DNA of 24,047 bases from JBCDAP01 sp038747915 (lineage in GTDB: Bacteria > Planctomycetota > Phycisphaerae > Phycisphaerales > UBA1924), in the NCBI GenBank assembly GCA_038747915.1, contig JBCDJJ010000056.1:1-24047 (forward strand). Reading direction: 5' to 3'. Numbering within the stretch: the stretch's first letter is position 1; each line of letters opens with the position of its first letter. The notes beneath the pieces were generated by a model. It was not told the DNA's origin. It was given only the letters and a program-made list of their open reading frames with translations, and did no database searches. This document shows positions 17,668 through 24,047 of this stretch, piece by piece. Made by a program: the position numbers and the translations under genes.

Positions 17668-17972
17668 CATCGCTCGCGCACACGCACCGCCGGACGCCGA
17701 ACGTGAGCACCGCGTACGTTCTGGGTGGCGGGTGCCGTGGAGACAACCGCAACGCGGTGTTCTCCACGCGGATGGTCCACGATGTGAACAGGGTGCGTCG
17801 TGCCTCGCGGAGGAAGGTGCTCGTGCGCCGTCTCCACGCCACTCGCTCAGACTCCACACCACCCACTCAGAACGGTGAACCGCCCTACACCCCACAATCT
17901 CAGGAGGAACACCCCCTGTCCGCCGATAGACTGCAGGTGCGGGCTTTTCCTTCTGATCGCGGGCGGTGTGCG
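17668..17972 (+). promoter_or_regulatory. 305-nt leader of the mur operon
   Basis: The region between queA and murE holds a stable hairpin (17737-17769), a competing complementary segment (17830-17837) and a consensus AGGAGGA at 17902-17908. The frame of murE stays open through it, but the encoded peptide is not MurE-like. The promoter of murE-murF-mraY probably lies here; I cannot locate it by eye. Confidence 0.4.
17737..17769 (+). terminator. Hairpin downstream of queA / in murE leader
   Basis: A 15-position stem with two mismatches: CGTGGAGA (17737-17744) pairs with TCTCCACG (17762-17769) and ACCGC (17747-17751) with GCGGT (17755-17759), closed by a 3-nt AAC loop. No U-run follows, so it is either a poor intrinsic terminator or part of a regulatory leader. 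Confidence 0.45.
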
Positions 17973-19517
17973 TTGAATCTTGACGACTTGATCCAGCGCA
18001 CCGACGTCGCACCAGAGGCGAGTGTGAGCCCGGGCCGCGTCCGCATCACCGATATCACCGACGACTCGCGTACCGTCCTCCCCGGCGCCCTGTTCATCGC
18101 CCGGCCCGGCGTTCGGACGGACGGCGCCCGGTACATCACCGAAGCGGTCGCCAACGGCGCCGCAGCGGTGCTCGTCCCCGACGCCGCCCTCGCGAGCGAG
18201 GTCGGCGCCCACGTCGCGGTGCTCACCGCGCCCGATGTCGCCCTCGCCGGCGCGATCCTGGCCGAGCGGTTCTTCGGCAACCCCTCGTCTGCGCTCGGCG
18301 TCATGGCGGTCACCGGCACCAACGGCAAGACCACTGTCGCGCACGCCGTCTGGCGGCTCTGCAACGCAGCGAGGCTCCGGTGCGGGCTCGTGGGCACCGT
18401 GTTCACCGACGACGGGTCCACCCGCGCCCCCTCCGTCCTCACCACACCGCCCGCGACCGAGCTGAGCTTCACGCTCTCCGCCATGGTCGAAGCCGGGTGC
18501 CGGGCGGCCGCCATCGAGGCCTCGAGCCACGCACTCGACCAGGGCCGCGTCGCTGCGATCGACACCGACGTTGCCGTCTTTACCAACCTCACCGGCGACC
18601 ACCTCGACTACCACCACACCATGGACGCCTATGCGAGCGCCAAGGCCAGGCTCTTCGAGCCGCTCCGCGCGGGTGCCCTCGCCATCGTCAACGTCGACGA
18701 CCCCGCCCACGAGTGCATGCTCCGCGACTGCCGCGCCGAGGTGCTCCGGTGCTCGCTCATCGATCCATCGCTCGACGCCTTCGCCCGCATCACATCCACG
18801 AATATTGATGGCATGCACACCGCATTCGCCGGCCCGTGGGGCGAGTTCGAGGTCACCCTCCCGGTGATCGGCGCGTACAACGCGATGAACGCGCTCCAAG
18901 CGATCGCCGCAGCACACCGGCTCGGCGTGCCCGGTGACCGCCTGCGCGATGCCGCCTCGCTCATCGAGCCGCCGCCCGGCCGTCTCGAACCGGTCCCCGG
19001 GCCGGCCACGACGAGCGATGATCACCCGCGTGTCTTCGTCGACTTTGCGCACACCGACGCAGCACTCCGCCACGCTCTGGCCGCGGCCCGCACGATCGTG
19101 CCCGAGGGATGTCGCCTCATCGTGGTCTTCGGGTGCGGCGGCGATCGAGATGCCACCAAGCGCCCGCGCATGGCGCGTGGCGCGGCTGATCTCGCCGATG
19201 TCGTCGTCATCACCTCCGACAACCCGCGCACCGAAGAGCCACACCGCATCATCACCGACATCCTCGCGGGCCTGAGCGCCTCCGAGCGCGATGCCGCGAT
19301 CGTCCACGCCGACCGGTCCCGCGCCATCGCTGAAGCGGTTGCCCTTGCCGGTCCGCACGATGTCGTCGTTATCGCCGGCAAGGGCCACGAGCGCGAGCAG
19401 ATCCTCCCCGACGGCGCCGGTGGTGTGAGGCGCATCCCCTTCGACGATGCGCACCATGCGGTCGAGGCGCTCGCCGCCCGGCGCCCCTCGAACCTCCAAC
19501 CCGCGGGGCCCAGATGA
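17973..19517 (+). CDS. murE: UDP-MurNAc-tripeptide synthetase MurE
   Basis: An ATP-dependent cytoplasmic ligase that adds the third residue of the peptidoglycan stem peptide. The 514-residue product has the Mur ligase layout: N-terminal UDP-binding domain (DDSRTVLPGALFIARPG, 30-46), central ATPase with P-loop GTNGKTT (115-121), EASSHALDQGR (181-191), FTNLTGDHLDYH (202-213) and the Lys that is carbamylated in the family (K223 in SAKARLF), and a C-terminal domain with DNPR (415-418). DNPR is the signature of meso-diaminopimelate-adding enzymes, so this cell probably makes mDAP-type peptidoglycan. The start is taken as TTG at 17973 by homology (MNLDDLIQR). A CTG 19 codons upstream has a perfect ribosome binding site and is an alternative. 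The stop overlaps the murF start (ATGA). Confidence 0.95.
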   Translation: MNLDDLIQRTDVAPEASVSPGRVRITDITDDSRTVLPGALFIARPGVRTDGARYITEAVANGAAAVLVPDAALASEVGAHVAVLTAPDVALAGAILAERFFGNPSSALGVMAVTGTNGKTTVAHAVWRLCNAARLRCGLVGTVFTDDGSTRAPSVLTTPPATELSFTLSAMVEAGCRAAAIEASSHALDQGRVAAIDTDVAVFTNLTGDHLDYHHTMDAYASAKARLFEPLRAGALAIVNVDDPAHECMLRDCRAEVLRCSLIDPSLDAFARITSTNIDGMHTAFAGPWGEFEVTLPVIGAYNAMNALQAIAAAHRLGVPGDRLRDAASLIEPPPGRLEPVPGPATTSDDHPRVFVDFAHTDAALRHALAAARTIVPEGCRLIVVFGCGGDRDATKRPRMARGAADLADVVVITSDNPRTEEPHRIITDILAGLSASERDAAIVHADRSRAIAEAVALAGPHDVVVIAGKGHEREQILPDGAGGVRRIPFDDAHHAVEALAARRPSNLQPAGPR

Positions 19518-20977
19518 TCCGGTGGCCGCTCGACAAGATACGACGCGCCGTCGACGGCCGGTGGGCCATCAAACCCGCGGCACCCGATCGCCCGATCGCC
19601 GGTCTCTCCACCGACACCCGCACACTCGCTTCGGGCCAGCTCTTCGTCGCCCTCCGCGGTGAGTTCTTCGATGGGCACGCCTTCATCTCACAGGCCGGTG
19701 CCCACGGTGCGCCCGCTGTGCTCATCGATTCACCCGATGCCCTCGTCGAGCCGGCCCGCCTCGCGCTCCAGCACCACGGGTGCGGCGTCATCACCGTTGC
19801 CAGCACCGACGACGCCCTGCTCGAACTCGGCGCCGCCTACCGACGCACACTCACCCGCACCCGCGTCGTCGCGGTCACCGGGTCAGCCGGCAAGACCACC
19901 GCGGTCAGGTTCATCGACGCCGCCCTCGGCCTCTCGCTCCACGGCTCCGCGAGCATCAAGAGCTTCAACAACGCCATCGGCGTCCCCCTCACCATCCTCG
20001 CGGCCGACGAGCAGAGCGACTACCTCGTGTGCGAGATCGGCATGAACGCACCGGGCGAGATCGCCGAACTCGCCGCGATCACGGCCCCCGACATCGCGGT
20101 GATCACGTCCATCGGGCGAGCACACATCGGCGAGCTCGGCTCGATCGAGGCCATCGCCCGCGAGAAGGCCTCGCTCCTGCCCGACCTCACACCCGGCGGC
20201 CTGGCGGTCGTGCCCGTTGGTGGCGAGATGGGTGGCGAGTACCTCGAGCCCTACCTCGGCCCGGTGCCACAGCTCGTGCGATTCGGCGCCGCCGAGACCG
20301 CCGATATCCGCATCCAGCGCGCGCACCACACGGACCGCGGCACGCTCGCGGTCGAGTTCGCGGGCGGCCCAAACGTCGAGCTCCCTCTCATCGGTCGCCA
20401 CAACGCGGCCAACGCAGCAGCAGCGGTCGCCGTCGCCCGGGCATTCAATCTCGACCCGAGCGTCATCGCCCGCGGCCTGGCCCGAACACACGCGCCGGAG
20501 ATGCGGTTCGAACCCGAGACCATCGCCGGCGCGACCATCTATAACGATGCCTACAACGCTTCGCCCGAGTCCGTCCGCGCGGCCATCGACACCTTCGCCG
20601 AGGTCGGTGCGCCGGCGCAACGTCGCGTCATCGTCCTCGGCGACATGCTCGAGCTCGGCGTCCACGCCGAACCCACCCACCGCGAGATCGCCGCCGCCAT
20701 CGCGAAGACGAACCCACCCGACGTCGTGATCGCCATCGGACTCATGGCCCCAGCGGTCGTCGATGAACTCCTCGAACGCGGCTACACCGGCGAATCGGCG
20801 ATTTACTCCGAGCTGACACCCGAGATCGCCACCCGCCTCGCGGCGCGACTCGAGCCGGGCGACGCGGTGCTCGTGAAAGGTTCGCGCCGCCTCGGCCTGG
20901 AACGCCTGGTCACCGCTGCCCGCACCCGCGCCGGCGTCGCCACGCAGCCCTCCACCCGCGTCGAGGCCGCCGGCTGA
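19514..20977 (+). CDS. murF: UDP-MurNAc-tripeptide-D-Ala-D-Ala ligase MurF
   Basis: Adds D-Ala-D-Ala to the UDP-MurNAc-tripeptide, completing the soluble pentapeptide precursor. The 487-residue product shows the MurF pattern: N-terminal ISTDTR-like LSTDTRTLASGQLFVALRG (31-49), P-loop GSAGKTT (123-129), SFNNAIGVPLTI, EIGMNAPGEIAEL, ITSIGRAHIGELGS, LIGRHNAANAAAAVAVA and YNDAYNASPESV, with VLGDMLELG in the C-terminal domain. The length is slightly above the usual ~450. The ATG overlaps the murE stop by 4 bp, so translational coupling is likely, and mraY starts 7 bp after its stop. It is cytoplasmic. No odd features. Confidence 0.97.
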   Translation: MIRWPLDKIRRAVDGRWAIKPAAPDRPIAGLSTDTRTLASGQLFVALRGEFFDGHAFISQAGAHGAPAVLIDSPDALVEPARLALQHHGCGVITVASTDDALLELGAAYRRTLTRTRVVAVTGSAGKTTAVRFIDAALGLSLHGSASIKSFNNAIGVPLTILAADEQSDYLVCEIGMNAPGEIAELAAITAPDIAVITSIGRAHIGELGSIEAIAREKASLLPDLTPGGLAVVPVGGEMGGEYLEPYLGPVPQLVRFGAAETADIRIQRAHHTDRGTLAVEFAGGPNVELPLIGRHNAANAAAAVAVARAFNLDPSVIARGLARTHAPEMRFEPETIAGATIYNDAYNASPESVRAAIDTFAEVGAPAQRRVIVLGDMLELGVHAEPTHREIAAAIAKTNPPDVVIAIGLMAPAVVDELLERGYTGESAIYSELTPEIATRLAARLEPGDAVLVKGSRRLGLERLVTAARTRAGVATQPSTRVEAAG

Positions 20978-20984
20978 GCCGCCG

Positions 20985-22178
20985 ATGCTGTTCAACCTCC
21001 TCGAGATCACGCGCCAGTTCCTCATCGAGACCGGGCTCTACCGCTTCGCCCAGATCCTCGATCAGCAGGTCTTCCGCGTCTTCGCTGCGGGTCTTCTCGC
21101 CTTTGCCATCATGCTCGTGTCCGGTCGACCCTTCATCGCCCGGCTGGTGCGCATGAAGATCGGTGATGCGGCGCGCTTCGACGTGCGTGCGCTCGAAGCC
21201 GCCATGAAGAGCAAGGCCAACACGCCCACCATGGGTGGCCTCCTCATCGCTGCAGCGATCTTCATCTCCACCTTCCTCCTCGCCGACCTCACCAACCCCT
21301 ACGTGCAGTACGGCCTCGTCGTCCTCGTGTGGCACGCGCTGCTCGGCGGCGTCGACGACTGGCTCAAACTCACCGCCCAGCGACGCGGCGGCGGACGCCA
21401 GGGCCTGCACGCCTGGGAAAAGCTCGTCTTTCAGCTCGGCATCGGCCTGCTCATCGGCTACTTCGCGTGGGAGGTCCCCCTCCGCGTGCCCGATGCGCCC
21501 GACTTCCCCCTTGCCCACGCTGTGAACTGGCCCTTCGTCAAAACCTACGACCACCCCGCCGCCGAGCCCGCGGGCCACCTCATCTTCATGGGCGCGATCA
21601 CCTACACGCTCGTCATGACCCTGATGATGGCCGGCATGTCCAACGCGGTGAACATCACCGACGGCATGGACGGCCTCGCCTCCGGCGTCGCCACGTGCGT
21701 CGCGATCGGCATCGTGGTGCTCTGCTTCATCGCCGGGTCCGAGTCCATCGCGCGCGACCTGCTCGTCCCCTACGTCTGGAAGGCCGACGAGCTCGCGGTG
21801 CTCGCTGCTGCGATGGGCGGCGCGTGTCTCGGTTTCCTCTGGTTCAACTGCGCCCCTGCTGCGGTGTTCATGGGCGACACCGGCTCGCTGTGCCTCGGCG
21901 GCCTTGTCGGCTACCTGGCGGTTGTCCTGCGTCAGGAGTTTGTGGTCCTGGTGATGAGCGGCATCTTCCTCATCGAGATCGTGAGCGTGGTGCTCCAGGT
22001 GGGCTACTTCAAAGCCACCAAGGATGCGAACGGCCAGGGCAAACGCATCTTCCGGTGCGCGCCCTATCACTGGCACCTACACATGGGTGGCCTGGGCGAA
22101 CAGAAGATCGTTGCTCGCTTCTGGATCATCTCGATCGTCCTGACCGCGATCGCCCTCGGCTCGCTCAAACTTCGCTAA
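20985..22178 (+). CDS. mraY: Phospho-MurNAc-pentapeptide translocase MraY
   Basis: An integral membrane enzyme that moves phospho-MurNAc-pentapeptide onto undecaprenyl phosphate, giving lipid I. The 397-residue product has about ten hydrophobic helices and the catalytic motifs: KANTPTMGG (77-85), GGVDDWLKL (121-129, Asp pair and Lys), NITDGMDGLASG (223-234) and FMGDTGSLCLGG (295-306, with D298). The usual PxHHHxE motif is replaced by PYHWHLHMGG (360-369), so the middle His is Trp. Inserted residues in the loop around 163-195 make it longer than the ~360 norm. The start ATG is 7 bp after the murF stop, consistent with an operon. A GC hairpin follows at 22194-22213. Confidence 0.96.
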   Translation: MLFNLLEITRQFLIETGLYRFAQILDQQVFRVFAAGLLAFAIMLVSGRPFIARLVRMKIGDAARFDVRALEAAMKSKANTPTMGGLLIAAAIFISTFLLADLTNPYVQYGLVVLVWHALLGGVDDWLKLTAQRRGGGRQGLHAWEKLVFQLGIGLLIGYFAWEVPLRVPDAPDFPLAHAVNWPFVKTYDHPAAEPAGHLIFMGAITYTLVMTLMMAGMSNAVNITDGMDGLASGVATCVAIGIVVLCFIAGSESIARDLLVPYVWKADELAVLAAAMGGACLGFLWFNCAPAAVFMGDTGSLCLGGLVGYLAVVLRQEFVVLVMSGIFLIEIVSVVLQVGYFKATKDANGQGKRIFRCAPYHWHLHMGGLGEQKIVARFWIISIVLTAIALGSLKLR

Positions 22179-22309
22179 TGCCTCCAGGACGAGCCGCGGG
22201 CGCGAGTCCGCGGAACAGCTCGCCGGTGAACGTGACGCGCGCATCGTCCGATCGATTCCGCTCCGTTGTCTGATGCCTTGCCCCTGATCCCTCCCTACGC
22301 TCCACGCTC
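22179..22309. other. Gap between mraY and MATE gene
   Basis: 131 bp with a 7-bp GC hairpin near its start (22194-22213). A promoter for the MATE gene may lie here, but I see no clear one and no Shine-Dalgarno sequence before the MATE ATG. Confidence 0.35.
22194..22213 (+). terminator. GC hairpin after mraY
   Basis: CCGCGGG and TCCGCGG pair around a 6-nt loop (one wobble), 15 nt after the mraY stop. There is no U-tract, so the terminator call is weak. Confidence 0.3.
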
Positions 22310-23839
22310 ATGAGCGCAGGCGGAGCACCCACCACCAAAGGCCCACGCGTCCCCCGGCCCGGCGAGATCCGCTCCGGTCGACTCGCCGGTCTCTCCATGT
22401 GGGCCGCCATCTGGGTGCTCTCCTGGCCCACACTCATCGAGAGCCTGCTCACCGCTCTCGTCGGCTTCGTCGACACCGCGCTCGCGGCCCGCATGTCCGC
22501 CGCGGCGACCGACGCCATCGGCCTCACCGCCTACTTCGGCTGGCTCTTCTCACTCGTCGGCATGGCTGTCGGCACCGGCGTGGTTGCCCTGGTCGCTCGC
22601 GCCATGGGCCGCGGCCGCACCGCGGTCGCCAACGCGGCGCTCGGCCAAGCGGCGCTCCTCGCCGTCGCCGCTGGCGGCACCACCGGGGCGATCGTCTACG
22701 CCTTCGCCCCCGCCATCGCGGGGGCCTTTCTCAAGTCGCCCGAGGCCCAGGATCTCGCCGTCGAGTACCTCCGCGTCATTGCCATCGGCATCCCCGCCCA
22801 GGCCTTCGTTGCTGCGGCGCTGTCCGCCCTGCGCGGCGCGGGCGATGCCATCCGCCCGCTCACGGTCATGGCCGGTGTCAACGTCATTAATGTCCTCGTG
22901 AGCTTCGCCCTCGCCGGTGTGAGCCTCACCGTGGTCGGCGTCGGCGACTCGGGCGAGATCGTCGAGCGCGTGCTGATCCCCAAACCCTTTGCGGGCATCG
23001 AGCCCAACGTCGGCGGCATCGCCTGGGGCACCACCGTCGCGTGGTGGGTTGCGACCGCGGTGCTCGTGGCCATGCTCTCGCGCGGCGTCTCCGGGCTCCG
23101 GCTCCGAGTCATCCGCCTCCGCCCGCACTGGCACACCACGCGTCGCATCCTCCGCGTCGGCATCCCGAGCTTCGCTGAGACCGCCGGCATGTGGTTCGGC
23201 AACCTCATCGTCATCATCGCCATCCGCATGATGGAGGCGCCCAACCTCATGGGGGCGCACATCATCGCGATCCGCGCCGAGGCGTTCAGCTTCCTCCCGG
23301 GCTTCGCCATGGGCACCGCTGCGGCAACCCTCGCCGGCCAGTACCTCGGCGCCGGACGCGTCGACCTCGCCACGCAGGCCATCACGCGGTGCGTCCTCCT
23401 GGCGACACTCCTCATGGGGCTCTTCGGATGGGCCTTCATCCTCATCCCCGAGACGATCGTCCGCGTCTTCAGCGCCCAGCCGGAGCACCTGCTGCTCGTC
23501 CCGCCGCTCCTCGTGATGATGGGCCTCTTCCAGGCTCCCTTCGGCGCCTCCATGGCCCTCCGCGGCGCTCTCCGCGGCGCGGGCGACACCACCATCGTCA
23601 TGTTCATCACCTGGGGCAGCACCTACCTCATCCGCCTCCCCCTCGTCTGGCTGTGCTCTGGTGTTGAGATCCCGCTCTGGGGCGACGTTGTCATCCCCAA
23701 CCCCGCGCCCGTCCAGGCCTGGCTCGGCGTCACGCAGCTCCAAGGCCTCTGGATCGCCCTCGGCCTCGAACTCTGCATCAGGCCCGTGTTCTTCCTGGCC
23801 CGCTTCCTCCAAGGCGGATGGAAGCACGTCAAGGTCTGA
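22310..23839 (+). CDS. MATE family transporter
   Basis: A 509-residue polytopic membrane protein with about 12 hydrophobic segments in two similar halves, typical of MATE (multidrug and toxic compound extrusion) antiporters of the MOP superfamily. Characteristic stretches are SWPTLIESLLTALVGFVDTA, GIPAQAFVAAALSALRGAGD (first half) and its partner PFGASMALRGALRGAGDTT (second half), plus VGIPSFAETAGMWFGN. The paired LRGAGD repeats show the internal duplication. The segment around 200-235 (GVGDSGEIVERVLIPKPFAG) is a long outer loop. MATE proteins export organic cations or other compounds using Na+ or H+, or act on lipids in the MurJ relatives; the substrate cannot be assigned. The start ATG lacks a Shine-Dalgarno sequence. 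It lies 131 bp after mraY on the same strand. Confidence 0.92.
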   Translation: MSAGGAPTTKGPRVPRPGEIRSGRLAGLSMWAAIWVLSWPTLIESLLTALVGFVDTALAARMSAAATDAIGLTAYFGWLFSLVGMAVGTGVVALVARAMGRGRTAVANAALGQAALLAVAAGGTTGAIVYAFAPAIAGAFLKSPEAQDLAVEYLRVIAIGIPAQAFVAAALSALRGAGDAIRPLTVMAGVNVINVLVSFALAGVSLTVVGVGDSGEIVERVLIPKPFAGIEPNVGGIAWGTTVAWWVATAVLVAMLSRGVSGLRLRVIRLRPHWHTTRRILRVGIPSFAETAGMWFGNLIVIIAIRMMEAPNLMGAHIIAIRAEAFSFLPGFAMGTAAATLAGQYLGAGRVDLATQAITRCVLLATLLMGLFGWAFILIPETIVRVFSAQPEHLLLVPPLLVMMGLFQAPFGASMALRGALRGAGDTTIVMFITWGSTYLIRLPLVWLCSGVEIPLWGDVVIPNPAPVQAWLGVTQLQGLWIALGLELCIRPVFFLARFLQGGWKHVKV

Positions 23840-23866
23840 CGAGCGCACATCGTCGAGCTGTCGAAG

Positions 23867-23905
23867 TCGGTGGTGGACGCGTCTCGCTCCCGCGAACACC
23901 CGCCG
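23867..23905 (+). repeat. Repeat upstream block, copy D
   Basis: Begins TCGGTGGTGG and continues TCTCGCTCCCGCGAACACCC. It aligns with the block at 15685-15723. It lies about 76 bp before the palindromic repeat, further away than in copy C. Confidence 0.6.
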
Positions 23906-23980
23906 CACCGACGCTAGAGCAGACCAAGTCAACTCGTCTTGCCAGTCTCAGCGGTGGATCGACCGACTCCGGGACTTGGG

Positions 23981-24047
23981 TGCCACTGGCGGCTTGCCCG
24001 CCAGTGTTCAAGGGCTTTGGCGTTCGCACTGGTGGGCAAGCCACCAG
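23981..24047 (+). repeat. Dispersed palindromic repeat, best copy D
   Basis: Hairpin 1: CACTGGCGG (23984-23992), loop CTTGC, CCGCCAGTG (23998-24006). A 20-nt spacer follows. Hairpin 2: CACTGGTGG (24027-24035), GCAAG, CCACCAG (24041-24047), cut by the window end. Hairpin 2 is nearly the reverse complement of hairpin 1 (two differences across 21 visible bases), so the element is a pair of inverted palindromes. It lies after the MATE gene. Confidence 0.85.

Larger units (their letters stand above)
23840..24047. other. Intergenic region with composite repeat, copy D
   Basis: 208 bp after the MATE gene to the window end. It holds the upstream block (23867-23905) and the best copy of the palindromic repeat (23981-24047), whose last bases may lie outside the window. 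No ORF is supported. Confidence 0.6.

Noticed and set aside
17719..17742. MraZ-type box (spaced GTGG repeats) before murE
   Set aside because: The GTGG-like units are not spaced in the regular GTGGG-N5 pattern.
16690..18012. 440-codon minus-strand open frame
   Set aside because: Antisense to queA; Gly/Asp/Val-rich without motifs, a high-GC shadow.
17847..19499. 550-codon minus-strand open frame
   Set aside because: Antisense to murE, which has full motif support; the product is Gly/Asp/Arg-rich and without motifs.
20910..22076. 388-codon minus-strand open frame
   Set aside because: Antisense to mraY; Asp/Glu/His-rich without any recognisable fold.
22550..23932. 460-codon minus-strand open frame
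   Set aside because: Antisense to the MATE gene; the product is extremely acidic and low-complexity.

Overview
The window is GC-rich bacterial chromosome, densely coded on both strands, with no rRNA, tRNA, CRISPR array, insertion sequence or phage gene that I can see. The best fit is a marine-type planctomycete (Planctomycetota, probably Phycisphaerae). The reasons are an excisionase-HTH/receiver fusion regulator, a paired double-VWA protein and Gln-rich coiled-coil membrane protein, an ECF sigma/anti-sigma pair without a zinc motif, HEAT-rich exported proteins, and a meso-DAP-type peptidoglycan pathway. This is taxonomic inference from gene content, not from a marker gene.

Left part (1-3371). 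A minus-strand cassette holds a possible small upstream ORF with a strong Shine-Dalgarno sequence, an ECF sigma factor, a membrane-spanning anti-sigma factor with a Cys-rich outer domain, and a secreted protein that runs off the left edge. Divergent to it is a small lipoprotein.

Envelope and stress part (3372-13759). Two large adjacent minus-strand genes encode a double-VWA membrane protein and a Q-rich coiled-coil membrane protein; they resemble BatA-like and DUF4175-like partners. They are followed by a DinB-like protein on the plus strand, a small hypothetical protein, PlsY (phospholipid synthesis), a WaaE-like glycosyltransferase and an exported HEAT-repeat protein, the last four on the minus strand.

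Right part (14065-23839). Plus-strand genes are an HTH-receiver regulator, surE, queA, then murE-murF-mraY tightly packed as an operon (4-bp overlap, then a 7-bp gap) and a MATE transporter. One hypothetical minus-strand gene lies between surE and queA. murE-murF-mraY carry out successive steps in making the lipid-linked peptidoglycan precursor. PlsY and the glycosyltransferase add to the envelope theme.

The most unusual non-coding signal is a dispersed palindromic repeat found in four intergenic gaps, all at the 3' ends of genes (about 3418, 10691, 15763 and 23981). The best copy consists of two oppositely oriented versions of one 23-bp imperfect palindrome separated by exactly 20 nt, which is the layout of REP doublets (BIME/REPIN). 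Two copies carry a second conserved block upstream. Two other structured regions stand out: a long stem-loop upstream of plsY, and a hairpin with a competing pairing partner in the 305-nt leader of murE.
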